The position numbers and the translations under genes are program-made. A stretch of DNA of 12,016 nucleotides from Larix sibirica (taxonomy: Eukaryota > Streptophyta > Pinopsida > Pinales > Pinaceae): positions 7,473 through 19,488 of the forward strand of contig NWUY0300005388.1 of the NCBI GenBank assembly GCA_004151065.3, given 5' to 3'. This document shows positions 1 to 8,889 of this stretch, piece by piece. The stretch's first letter is position 1; every line of letters starts with the position of its first letter. Under the pieces are notes generated by a model. The model was given only the letters and a program-made list of their open reading frames with translations. It had not been told where the DNA came from and made no database searches.

Positions 1-43
1 GTTCTGTTATTTCTGCTATTTCGTGTGTTTTCATTAATTAATT

Positions 44-1151
44 ATTGCAGGTTCTTCACACCAAAACACGAGCAACCTTCCTTTGTTTGGTTTCCAGGAA
101 TGATAAGTCCGCTTCCAAGAAGGAACTCATAATATTTCTAATTTTTTTGAAGTGTTCCTCTGACTAGTAGTGAAGAGGAAGGCCCGAGAGGCGTAACCAT
201 GGAGTAATAGTATCCAGTATTTCCCTGCTAGCATCAAAGAGGGGGTTCCAACGTTTAAACAAGAAAGGAGCATGATCCCGGTTCCAATTTCGGCTCATGA
301 CCCACAGGGGATGTTCGGCCTGTAGGAAATTGAAGGAAAACCAGTTCCTTGAAAGGGCCACCACCTCCGGAACATAACCCAACTGCTCCTGTCAATTCTT
401 CTCTGCCCAACTTACCACCGTCTACAACGCAAAAGATCGCACGTAAGCCCACCCAACTAAAGTCTGCTTGGCCATCTGCAAAATTTGGTGGAAACCAAAA
501 TCTTCTCCCAACATGTAATTGATACCCTTCCCTTTAGTTTTCAACCATCTTCTTCTATTCCTCTTCTGAGAGTTAAACTCCAAACCCTCCTCCAACCGTC
601 CCTTCCTATAAATGAGGCTCGAAACCCTGCGATAAGATGGGTTAGGGTATCCCCTGTGTTTTAGAGTTCCCAAAAAATCCGCTAAAAACCCTGAATCACT
701 CTGCTGAGCCGACCCTAACACAGAGCTTCCTTGAGACGCCTGTAGTCCCCCTCTTGCCTAAGCTGGGAAAAATGCCCGAACTATAGCCTTCCAAAATGTC
801 GCAAGGAACACTCGGTCCAGAATGGACGCTAGGAGCAGTAAACAGTGGGTGATGGAGTCGTGAAAATCCCCAGGTTGGCCCTCCCAACACATCAGAAGGA
901 AAATCCACAGCAAAACCAGCCGAAAAAGGTAACCCCAGTTCCAACTCTGGCAAGGAAGGTAGGTTTAGAAACTCAGTAGGTGAGAAAATCGGGACGTGAG
1001 GGGAGACCTGAGAAACCTCGGGCGATACACCAACAACCGCTTCCGCTAACCGAGAACCCACCTCAGCCCCGTGGTCGTTAGCTGGCGAAACCCATATAGC
1101 TCCTGCCTCCAAATGGTCACTGTTGTAGTCCACAGGCTCCTCTAACGCCAT
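44..1151 (-). pseudogene. Broken LINE ORF1 (DUF4283 RNA-binding gag-like protein)
   Basis: LINE ORF1 proteins coat the element RNA and act as chaperones during target-primed reverse transcription. The chosen start is the ATG at 1151-1149, in a good plant context (A at -3, GCG after ATG). The first frame runs to 696. A frameshift between 721 and 696 moves coding to a second frame, which continues to about 47. That second frame holds the DUF4283 signature: the upstream GEDFGFHQILQMA segment, RNWFSFNF, KRWNPLFD and WLRLSGLPLHY, then EADLSFLETKQRKVARVLV. In-frame stops lie at 424-422, 394-392, 166-164 (where the family normally has W) and 46-44. The N-terminal 150 residues are Pro/Ser/Gly-rich and probably disordered. 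The zinc knuckle expected downstream is not in the window. The family assignment is firm; the exact start is inferred. Confidence 0.75.
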
Positions 1152-1410
1152 AGTTAGTAGTGCAGTAAAAACCCCAGGTAAAGCGAGGTAAAAAAATAAA
1201 AATGGTTAGGTAGACCTGACAACACCGTGAACGATAGGGCGTTTTCCTTGAGACAAAAGGTGAAACCGACGTCACCCCAACACCTCCTACAGAGGGGAAA
1301 AGAAGCCACCATTACCCTCCAACTGAATCCTAGCTGCAGGCTAGTCTGCCACCTGCAAACCCTAGCCGCCCTCAAACCCTAGCCGCGACCACACCATCAT
1401 CACTCTCTCT
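1152..1410 (-). promoter_or_regulatory. Probable 5'UTR/internal promoter of the minus-strand LINE
   Basis: This stretch lies directly upstream of the ORF1 ATG at 1151. LINEs carry their promoter inside the 5'UTR, so it is the expected place for one. Read on the minus strand it begins with a GAGAGAGAG run (complement of 1402-1410), then two perfect copies and one imperfect copy of a TAGGGTTT-containing 13-mer. It contains no long frame that looks coding. The promoter role is inferred from position and motifs only. Confidence 0.35.
1325..1386. repeat. Three short telobox-like direct repeats
   Basis: The 13-mer AAACCCTAGCCGC occurs perfectly at 1357-1369 and 1374-1386 (17 bp apart). A copy with three mismatches lies at 1325-1337. 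The core AAACCCTA matches the plant telobox, which is common in promoters of plant growth and ribosomal genes. Confidence 0.65.
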
Positions 1411-1530
1411 CCTTGAAGACATTGAGTATTCGATCTATTTACAACATGACTAGCTATTTATTTGTGAACCTAGGATTCATAACCTTCAATATCTAGGGGA
1501 GTTTTACTACAAGATAAAAATTTGGATATT
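1411..1530. other. Junction between two divergent LINEs
   Basis: About 120 bases separate the leader of the minus-strand LINE from the first plausible codons of the plus-strand LINE. It is AT-rich with no coding signal. It may hold the plus-strand 5'UTR and any residual target DNA. I could not place either insertion boundary or find target-site duplications. Confidence 0.4.
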
Positions 1531-3010
1531 ATGCTGAAATTACATCCATTTGTCATACGAGAGGCCCTATTAGATCGAATTACAACCCTTCCTCATTCTC
1601 CATTGAATGTTAATGATGTCATTTTTCTAGGGATAAACTCCTCTCATCCCTTGAATGTAAAATTTGTATCTCTTTCCCTAGAACATTTGACAGAGGATAG
1701 GGTCAGTTCTGTGAAGGCTCGAGATTTTGAGGGTTTCTCAGTAGTTGCTTCAAATGTTAAGGGATCTAGATTTGTAAGTCAAGGTTTGGATTTTGGTTGT
1801 CTTTCTAGTCATAGGGTTTTGAGGAAAAGGAGAATACCACTGTTGATACTTCTAATAGATAAAGGATTTACAAGGTTATTAAAAAGAAATTAAATGAAGT
1901 GAAAATGATGGTTGGGGAGGACATTAGGATTGACCAAATATTAGCTTTACTTGGAAAAACCTTCATCGATCACTACTTTGGCAGGAGGATCTCAACATAA
2001 AGAATAAATGATTGATTACTATAATTTTTCAATCTATTAATCAGATACTGACCCTCTTTTTAATATGCTAACAAAAGGGTGGATACACTTCTCCTTTAAT
2101 TTTGAAAAGGATATAGATGTCATTCTGGATGGGACTTGGTTTTGGGGGTTATCTTTTCTCTCTTTGAATCCTTGGTACCTCATATTTGATCGATGGATAG
2201 GGAAGTATTCTAGGGTGGCTATTTAGGTTACAGTTTCAGGTTTACATCTTAAATTTGGACGAAAGATTTTTTAATTGTCTTGTGTAACCACTTAGGAAAT
2301 ACTATATGGGTTAATGACTCCTACAAAAGAAACCATTTCCATTTGGTTGTGACGGAGCTAGTAGATATCGATACAAGAGATGGTTTGCTAGAAAGTTTGG
2401 AGATTGAGATAGGGATTTCAATCAATGTACAATTGTTGGATTTTACCAAAATGATCATTCTTCTTGTTCAAGGTGTGATCAAAATGGCCACATAGTTGCA
2501 GATTGTTCTCGGCCATTTTTCAGATAGGTATACTCTTATTTTTTACTGTAGTTTAGTTGAATATGTGGTAGGGAAAGATGTTTGTCCTACTTCTGTCGAT
2601 GTTTTAAAAAACTTGAAAAAGGTCAAGGGGTGTAGGAAAAAGGGTGTTGTTCCTCATATAGACCCTAGGCCATCTGATACTGTTTCGGATCATGTTCTAA
2701 CCTTGGTAGTGATGTTTGGCATATATCATATGTCATTGGAGGAGTAGATAGTGTTTCGAATAAATATGCCAATTGCAGGGAAAGATGTCATTATGATTTG
2801 AGACCAAATTCTAAGTCATATATAGTAGATGGGTCAATGTTGGGGTGTTTAGGAGTGGAAAGTCCCAAGATAATAGATTATAGTTCAATTGGCATGAATT
2901 ATTTTCTTCAACATGCCCAAGAAAGGGCAATACTGAAGGTACAACAAGGGAAGCAAGATTTAATATATTGGGTTCCTAGAGGTTACCAACCCCATTCAAA
3001 TGTTTCCTAA
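1531..3010 (+). pseudogene. Broken LINE ORF1 with DUF4283 domain and CCHC knuckle
   Basis: The first ATG in the N-terminal open segment is at 1531, and that segment is open to 1893 (about 120 codons). The DUF4283 part follows in other frames: MMVGEDIRIDQILALLGKT near 1905-1965, then from 2077 GWIHFSFNFEKD, DGTWFWG, LNPWYLIFD and VAI, a stop at 2224-2226 where a Trp is expected, and SGLHLKF. A frame from about 2283 carries LVDIDTRDGLLESLEIEIG. A further shift near 2440 leads to the zinc knuckle. From 2516 to 3010 are two open segments (2496-2747, 2798-3010) that resemble the variable ORF1 tail but match nothing I know. The protein would bind LINE RNA; this copy cannot encode it. Confidence 0.72.
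2465..2506 (+). other. CCHC zinc knuckle of ORF1
   Basis: The reading CSRCDQNGHIVADC gives a perfect C-X2-C-X4-H-X4-C nucleic-acid-binding knuckle, with DFYQND-like residues before it and SRPFFR after. All four ligands survive although the surrounding ORF is wrecked. Confidence 0.88.
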
Positions 3011-3039
3011 CAATATTACTCTCCTTAGATATAAGTTAG

Positions 3040-3700
3040 TTGGGAAACCAATCTAAGAGGCTAGCCTTGTGTGTGTTAGTGGGTAAGGAGAAACATGACA
3101 TTATTATGTTGTAGTATACTATGCACTAAGACTATGGTGTAGGGGAGTTACTAATTTATGACCTTAGAAGGGTTTTTAAACAAATGGATTTTAGAATTGT
3201 GAATTCTTTGGGTCATTTTGGTGGACAAATTACAAGTTAGAACTCTTCTTTAAATCCGATGAATTATTTTGCTAATTGTCTAGGAATGTACACATAATTC
3301 ATGAGTAAAACACTCAATAAACCCCTTATTGTTATGAATGTGTATGGTATGTATGTGGAGAAACAAACAACTTGGAATAGGTTTTTTTATTTGTAGGTTG
3401 TAAAGGAGGGGAAGTTGACTATTGGTGGAGACCTTGATTTTACTTTAGGAAAGAGGTAAGGGGTGAAGCAGCCAGAGTTGACTAGTTGGAAAATGATCTC
3501 TTACATAAATTTGGAATATTTGAACTGATGGATGTGGAGCCAGTGTCTTTGAGGTCCACCTGAAGGAACAATGAAAAAGTAAGGGAAAGTGTTTCAAAGA
3601 GGCTTAATCATTTTCTTGTCTCCTATTTTATCGTTCAGTTGGTGGATAGATTTAGATCTTGGGTGGAAGCTAATGGAGTGTCTGACCACTTTCCAATCCC
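3040..3700 (+). other. AP-like endonuclease domain remnant
   Basis: The reading HDIIML then a stop then YTM near 3097-3123 corresponds to the DIIxLQET block, with Q and E lost. FRIVNSLGHFGGQIT follows near 3190, then NVYG at 3337-3348. GGDLDF at 3424-3441 corresponds to the GDxN block, with Asn changed to Asp. KRLNHFLVS follows near 3600, and SDHFPI with the catalytic SDH is at 3681-3689. These motifs define the exonuclease-endonuclease-phosphatase fold that makes the first-strand nick. Loss of the QE pair and the GDxN Asn would abolish activity even without the frameshifts. Confidence 0.75.
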
Positions 3701-4279
3701 GCTACAATTGGATTTACAAGGTAATAATCCTATAAGTCCATTCAAGTTTAATATTGGTTAGGTTGTAGAAGTTGATTTCTAGAATTTGGTTAAAGAAACT
3801 TGGATGCCATATGATGGTAGTATGAATCTTTTAACTAGTGAATAAAATTGATTAAGGAAAATGTGGTGGTGTAGTCGACAAAAAGAAGAAAGATCAATGT
3901 AAAGTTACTAGAGGAAGTTGAGAAGGATATGGATACTCTCTTTCACAATAAATGCTCTAATGGATTTAGTGAGGAGGAGTTGCTCAAACTCAAGGATGTT
4001 GAAAACAAAAAGGAGAAAATACTATTTAATAGGGAAGTAGAATGGGTTTAAAGAGTCAGTCCAATTGGCTTGAGCTAGGAGATGAAAATACAACTTTTTT
4101 CTACCAATTTGAAGAATAGAAATAACTTAAACATAATATGGGACCTATAGGATGAGGAGGGTCAGTATGTAAGAGGTTTTAGTGGTTTAGCTACCAATTT
4201 AAGGGTGAATTATTTTGAAGAGATATACAAAGAACCCAACATAGCTAATATAGCCGAGATGATTAAAATTGCCACATAC

Positions 4280-5260
4280 TTTCCCCAATTGGTATCGAAG
4301 GAATATAATTAGGCTATACTCCAAGAAATTACTAAGGATGAATTCCTCTCTATTATGTCTACTTTTAAAAGGACAAAAGTCCTGGACTATATGGTTGCAC
4401 TTTACTTTTTTTTTTATAATCTTTTTGGAGAGGATGTACTCAGAGTGGTAGAAGAGGTGAGATAGTTTGGAAGAGTATTAGGATTTATTAACACCACACA
4501 CATTGCTTTCATTTCAAAGGTGGATAAAGATAATAACCATGTTTGAAAAATATTTATAATGTAGTTGCATTTCACCTTAAATTCTCAAAGGTAATCTTTG
4601 TTGAACAATTCAATTTTATTGAGGGAATATATATTAATGAGGCTATTTGATCGTCACTAGAAGCTATCGATTGTATAAGATATAGGATAATTCTTAGCGT
4701 TTTTTGAAACTAGATCTTTCTAAAGCTTACGATCTCTCCTTTTGGTTATATATCAAGCTTATGTTGACACACATTGGTTTTATTGTCCAGGTGGTGGATT
4801 AGATCATGGGTTGTGTTACTTATATTTCTTTTTCGTTTTAATTAATGGTGTTGCTTCTACCTTTTTCAAACCCACTTGTGGACTACAACAAAGATCGTTG
4901 TTATTTTTGTACTTGGTTTTTTAGTGGAAGATGGTTTGAGTAGGGCTTCGTAGAAAACTTAAGGGGAAGGAAAATGCAAGGTATAGATGTAGGGGGTTTA
5001 TAGTATCTTACCCATTATCTCTTTGTATGTGATGTACTACTCTTTGCTTATGGGTCAATAGTTGTGGGAAAGATATTTAATGTCATACTACAACTTTATT
5101 ATAAGGCAACATGTATGCAGTTAAGTTCACTTAAGTCTTCTATTAGTTTTAGTTGTTTGAGTGAGGTCATGGTTTAGAGTATTAGACAATTATTTCAATT
5201 CAGATTAGTGGCTGCATATGAAGAACTTAAATATTTAGGGTTTATTCTTAAGCGTATTGG
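4280..5260 (+). other. Reverse transcriptase domain remnant
   Basis: Conserved LINE RT blocks can be read in order: KDKSPGLYG (4369-4395), NTTHIAFISKVDKDNN (about 4488-4535), KLDLSKAYD with the first catalytic Asp (4707-4733), FFVLINGVASTFFKPTCGLQQ (about 4829-4891; family form GLRQG), LTHYLFVCDVLLFAYGS (5007-5057), and LKYLGFILK (5226-5252). The catalytic pair normally read F-x-D-D is F-V-C-D here: TGT (5028-5030) stands where the first Asp codon belongs. The FF...GLQQ block is in a different frame from the blocks on either side. Confidence 0.85.
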
Positions 5261-6127
5261 CTATGGCATAAAATACCGGGGGTGATTGATTTACAAGATT
5301 GCACCAAGGATTCATTTCTGGTGTATTGGGAAGATTGACACTTGGAAAAATTATGTTAGAAGCAATCAGGGGTATTGGAAACTACTAGCTTATAAAGGTG
5401 TGTTGGATAAAATCATAGGACCATATTTTGATTTTATAGGGTGAGTAAAAAATGACAATGTTGGCTATCATCTAGCAAGATGGCATCTTATAAAAAAATG
5501 AAAACATGAAGGAGGTTGGGGACTAAAACAAATCTCCTTTTTGGTTAATCCTTAGCAACCAAGTGTTTGTGGAATTTGATTTCCAATGAAGGATTACATA
5601 AAATAATCATTGTTAAGAAAAACTTGGCCCTTGCTTCACTCTTGGAATGGATTAAGGACCATTTTAAGAGTATGAAAAAATGCCTCAAATCATTGAAACG
5701 CTCTACTGTTGGCCTTTCCAATCATAAGTAATCACCTAACTTAGCATGTTGGAGATAATACTCTGGTTAAAATAGGGGAGGATGCTATAATGGGTTGCAA
5801 TAACTTTAATTTTCTTCATGAATATTTGGTAGAGTGTTAATAAAGACAAGGTCTTTTCACATTAAATCAAATTGTTGATGAAGAGAAAACAACTATCTAG
5901 CAATAGGGTTGGGTGAATGCATAAAAATTAGGTTTCAAAGAAGCATTTGTCAGTATTTGGTCAAATACATTGCAAAATTGAAGAATGGACACATTGGATT
6001 GAAGGATGATTGAAATGAGCTCATTTGGAACAAGATAAGACCAAGATACTTTATTCTACTAAATTAGGGTACAAAGTTTTGATAGCTTCTAAAGAATGGG
6101 CACATAAGTAGTGTTGGTCTCAAATTT

Positions 6128-6331
6128 GGAAGATTAAGAGCACCTAAAAAGACAAAAGTGTTCATGTGGCTTACACTTATGAATAGGGATCCAACTTGGG
6201 ATATCATACAAAAGAAAAATAAACAAGGCACGAGCATGTGTTATTTATGTAGGAACGAGAATGAAATTGTCGCACACCTATTTTCACTATGCCCTTATGC
6301 ATTACAGGCTTGGAAGGATATTAGTGGGTGA
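6128..6331 (+). other. zf-RVT cysteine/histidine domain
   Basis: An uninterrupted 67-codon reading opens with GRLRAPKKTKVFMWLTL and includes the C-X2-C pair CYLC (6239-6250) and HLFSLC, H-X4-C (6275-6292), then a Trp in ALQAWKDI. It matches the zinc-binding region found C-terminal to the RT in plant LINEs (PF13966 type). It is one of the longest undamaged pieces of ORF2. It ends at a TGA at 6329-6331. Confidence 0.85.
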
Positions 6332-6608
6332 ATTGGAATTAAAAATGTGTGGCAGGGAAGAAAAATGGAAGAGGGATTGAAATTTGGTTTCAAAGGCCAA
6401 AGTTGAAGGATTATCGAATTGTTCCTTTTCTTACCATTTGGTGAATCTAGTTGGCACACAATTCAAGTTTGTTTGAGGATAGATTTCTCCACACCTTTCA
6501 AATAAATTTCCAGATTTGTGTTATTACTAGGTTTTATAAAACACTATAGAAAATGTCAAAGATTGGGGTATTTAGGGAGTTAGTTGTGTATAAAACACTT
6601 CTCTAGGC

Positions 6609-7000
6609 CTTTTTGATGGAGGGTGTCAGGGGGTAAAAAGTATTTGTAGTATTAATGGGGTGTTATATTTTTAGGATCAACATTATTTATAGTTTAGTGC
6701 AAATGTGGGTAAGGGCACCAATAATTGTGTTGAGCTCCTAAAACTTCAAGTTCTCGTGAGATTTTCTCTACACATGGATATTACTCAACTACGGGTCTGC
6801 GGAGACTCTTATTTGGTTGTTAAATAAATAAAAAATGAGTAGTCCATTCTGGACATTTCAGTTCAGACCTTAGTTGATCAAGTCAAACTAGCCACTTAGT
6901 AGTTCACAAAAATATCTTGTACTCACATTTATTGAGGATTGAAGATGATTGTTGACTCACTTTCCAAGAATGGCTTGGTTTGGTTTCTTGGATTTCTTCA
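6609..7000 (+). other. C-terminal RNase H domain, all four catalytic acids present
   Basis: One frame (starting at 6609) carries the domain with no frameshift, only stop codons. FDGG (6612-6623) supplies the first Asp. GKGTNNCVELLKLQVL (about 6708-6755) supplies the Glu at 6732-6734. VCGDSYLVV (6795-6821) supplies the second Asp at 6804-6806. HIY, a stop, GLKMIVDSLSKNGL (6924-6977) supplies the last Asp at 6954-6956. Stops fall at 6672, 6690, 6825, 6840 and around 6897-6900, and TGA at 6933 sits where the family has Arg. Plant L1 elements often carry this RNase H to remove RNA from the cDNA hybrid. Confidence 0.85.
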
Positions 7001-7030
7001 TCCAAAGGAAGACAAGGGGTTTTTTGCACA

Positions 7031-7616
7031 GACTTTACTTCGGACTTATAATTTGTGGTACTATGGTTTGATACATTTTTGGTTCATTGATATTTACAAC
7101 TCTTTTTGTGCTTTGAATAAGACAATTGTATATGTTATGATATATTGGACATTTATGTATCTTTTGATGCTTACTAATTTGGAAAGCTTTTGTCTATGAC
7201 ATATAGTTTTGTTGGGTTGTAGTGGTGTATAGATTGACTTATTTTGATATATTAACTAAATAGTATATTATACTTGCTATACTGGATACAATATACTAAC
7301 GACATTTTGAATTGTGCTACAAGTACCTTAATAATGTATTTTTTATTCTCCCTTGAATAGAAAATACAATTTTTTCATTGGGAAAAAACCTTTTTTGGCC
7401 AATGAATTGTGTGCACTCAAAAGTTATAACTATGATGTGTTTAGTTCACAAGCGTGGATATAGATTCCAACTATTTGAATAATTTTTTTTGTTAATTCAA
7501 ATTCCGAATGCAATCTTATAACATATTCACAATACAATTTTGTGATGCACACAATGGTAAAAATAATAAATACTTGTATGATGACACACATTAAAACTAA
7601 ACAATTACACGTAAAT
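7031..7616. other. AT-rich stretch, possible LINE 3'UTR; no gene seen
   Basis: The RNase H frame stays open to 7197 but loses family resemblance after about 7030. The rest is AT-rich with short homopolymer runs. Open frames on both strands look random. Neither a clear poly(A) tail nor a tRNA is visible. Confidence 0.5.
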
Positions 7617-8013
7617 AACAATAAAATCATTGATAAGAGAAAGTTGAAATATTACAAATATTTTATAAATCATAATTTAATTGATCAAAACAAAATTTCC
7701 AAAATTACTAACTTAAAGAACAAAATGAATATTGCTAAAATCAGGACTAATGCTCGTGACCTCCATAGTGAAGTTGGTCATTGAACGATCTCAAAAACAC
7801 CTTGGGATGAATATATTTGTAAAATTTGTGGTACAAAGGAGGTTGATGATGAAACCACTTACTTTTAACATATCATACTCTTAATAATATATGATGATAT
7901 TATCGACTTTTGTAGCTTAATTATCATCCAAGACCTCATCACATACCAAAACCATAATGACTTTGGTACTTTCACTTCCACCATGTTCAAATATAAAAGT
8001 GATGTTGATTTTT
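7617..8013 (+). pseudogene. C-terminal fragment of an RTE-like LINE ORF2
   Basis: A single frame reads KRKLKYYKYFINHNLIDQ, then AKIRTNARDLHSEVGH, a TGA (7782-7784), TISKTPWDEYICKICG and TKEVDDE. This matches the pattern R-x-x-x-x-x-L-x-x-E-x-G-R/H, P-W-x-E-R-x-C-x-x-C, V-E-D-E-x-H-F at the ORF2 C-terminus of RTE-like plant LINEs. The CxxC pair is at 7818-7829. After DDE a one-base shift gives HLLLTYHT, where the family has HFLLxCP, so the final Cys is now Tyr. A last segment, DLITYQNHNDFGTF, lies near 7930-7970 in the original frame and ends around 8013. It belongs to a different LINE lineage from the element to its left. No RT domain precedes it, as expected for a 5'-truncated insertion. Confidence 0.6.
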
Positions 8014-8090
8014 TTTAATTATTTTCAAATATTGATGATTACTACCTTATGATATAACATATATATCATAGAATAACCATACACTGAAAA
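8003..8090 (+). repeat. LINE-tail repeat, copy A
   Basis: About 85 bases starting at TGTTGA match 11935-12016 in the same orientation with only a few substitutions and small gaps. The last 25 bases (ATCATAGAATAACCATACAC and following) are identical. In copy A it begins at the end of the RTE-like ORF2 fragment, so it is probably that element's 3' tail. Confidence 0.85.
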
Positions 8091-8589
8091 TATCAACCAC
8101 ATATGCAANTTAAGGACCCATATATTTTTTAAAGTGTAGAAACCTTGGCAAATCTTACTAATTCTTAAATTTCCAACCATAAAATGTTTGGCGATATTTT
8201 TATAAAAGTTCTCAAATTCCTGATGATTTTATATAGTTTATGAACAATTTTGTCGATTAAAGTAATTTTTTTTTATCCTATGGAATTTGGGAAAATTATT
8301 TTAAAGACAATGGAAATTGATGAATCTTTTTTTTGTAAAAAGACATCGAAAATTGTCCCATGGGATAAAATTTTCCCCTAAAATTTTCCATGTTGTAGAT
8401 TCATTTGATTCCCTAATACACTTGTAGGAAATCACTAGTTCAATTGTCCACTCCACTCATCAGAACTCGTGTATCCTATGTAATATCCCTTCAAAATTAT
8501 AGACCTTAAGTTTTTGAGAGATACTACATGGATATACACAATGACAACCATGTGAAAGAATCCACCTACCTACAATTGTAAACCTCTTA
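8091..8589. other. AT-rich DNA with one ambiguous base; no gene seen
   Basis: An N at 8109 marks an unresolved base. The rest is AT-rich with homopolymer T runs at 8267-8275 and 8327-8335. I see no coding signal on either strand and no structured RNA. Confidence 0.6.
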
Positions 8590-8889
8590 CTAGCTTGTTG
8601 TGTTTGTGAATGCAACATTAGATAAAAAATGCCTATCCTTGACCCATTTTAGCCTAAGATAATGAGTCTTGAATTTGTATTATGTCATATAAACATCCCT
8701 CTTGTTTACAATCTTAACATCGCAAGTTGAGCTAGTTTATTTCTTCTTTTTCACCAGCATATGCAATCTTGGATACACCATAACCATTTTTCCATTTCTA
8801 CCTCCAACTTCTAATATATTGTCCAATTTACCTACACCATAGATACTCTTTGCTTCCTTCTCGATAAAGAGTAAATCTGCACATAAACG
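8590..8889 (-). pseudogene. Unrecognised decayed reading frame
   Basis: I do not recognise this. On the minus strand one frame runs about 100 codons with only two internal stops (TAA at 8739-8737 and 8682-8680), in DNA where random frames close much sooner. The first 50 codons are uninterrupted and include KLDNILEVGGRNGK and VYPRLHMLVKKKK. The last part includes HYLRLKWVKDRHFLSN. It is Lys-rich, with no start codon that stands out. It could be an old retroelement piece on the minus strand or chance. Confidence 0.25.

Larger units (their letters stand above)
1..1410 (-). mobile_element. 5' part of a LINE retrotransposon, minus strand, cut by the window edge
   Basis: A DUF4283-type ORF1 with a GC-richer leader upstream marks this as the 5' portion of a plant L1-like LINE reading right to left. 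The ORF2 half would lie beyond position 1. Recognisable coding stops near 45, where the sequence becomes AT-rich, so either the element is interrupted there or ORF1 is too decayed to follow. The stretch is visibly richer in G+C and retains more CG dinucleotides than the rest of the window, which suggests a younger copy or a different family from the plus-strand LINE. The right boundary near 1410 is a guess from composition. No target-site duplication was identified. Confidence 0.65.
3040..7030 (+). pseudogene. Broken LINE ORF2 polyprotein (EN-RT-zf-RVT-RNase H)
   Basis: ORF2 nicks target DNA with its AP-like endonuclease and primes cDNA synthesis with its reverse transcriptase. About 4.0 kb (about 1,300 codons) matches the usual length of plant L1 ORF2. 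Landmarks in order are endonuclease motifs (3040-3700), RT blocks from KDKSPGLYG (4369) through DLSKAYD (4713) and the FVCDVLLFA block (5022), thumb/connection motifs LKYLGFILK (5226) and HEGGWGLKQISF (5505), a zf-RVT segment (6128-6331) and RNase H (6609-6980). Frameshifts occur every 100-300 bases and there are dozens of stops, so no active protein is possible. Segments between landmarks, such as 5541-6127, keep scattered family-like residues (for example a KIGEDAIMG reading near 5775) but are hard to follow. Confidence 0.85.
1411..7200 (+). mobile_element. Near full-length, heavily decayed L1-like LINE with RNase H
   Basis: In correct order along the plus strand lie ORF1 (DUF4283 then CCHC knuckle), endonuclease, reverse transcriptase, zf-RVT and RNase H. 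That is the layout of plant L1-type LINEs whose ORF2 carries a C-terminal RNase H. The coding span of roughly 5.5 kb fits a full-length element rather than the usual 5'-truncated copy. Decay is extreme: reading moves among all three frames with many stops, so it is old and immobile. The left limit is set by the junction. The right limit is uncertain, because the AT-rich 7031-7400 could be 3'UTR and no clear poly(A) tail or target-site duplication was found. Confidence 0.75.

Noticed and set aside
1-50. Plus-strand T-rich stretch ending TTATTGCAG/GTT, like an intron 3' splice site
   Set aside because: The sequence to its right is antisense to a clear LINE ORF1 on the minus strand, and the plus-strand frame after it shows no protein-like reading.
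1154-1375. 73-codon minus-strand frame upstream of ORF1
   Set aside because: It lies in the LINE leader, has no motif, and its end is separated from ORF1 only by the leader. No evidence that it is translated.
4742-4924. 60-codon plus-strand frame as a small gene
   Set aside because: It is one frame of the decayed RT domain (FFVLINGVASTFF...GLQQ block).
6939-7199. 86-codon plus-strand frame as a small gene
   Set aside because: Its first third is the end of the LINE RNase H domain (VDSLSKNGL). The rest is probably 3'UTR read through by chance.
7430-7784. Overlapping minus-strand (7430-7630) and plus-strand (7542-7784) open frames as separate genes
   Set aside because: The minus frame is an AT-rich hydrophobic run with no motif. 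Of the plus frame, only the part after about 7617 has LINE similarity, and it is reported as a fragment.
8289-8413. Inverted repeats GGGAAAATT/AATTTTCCC and GGAAATTGATGAATCT/AGATTCATTTGATTCC
   Set aside because: The two arm pairs cross rather than nest, so they cannot form one hairpin, and such short AT-rich matches are expected by chance.
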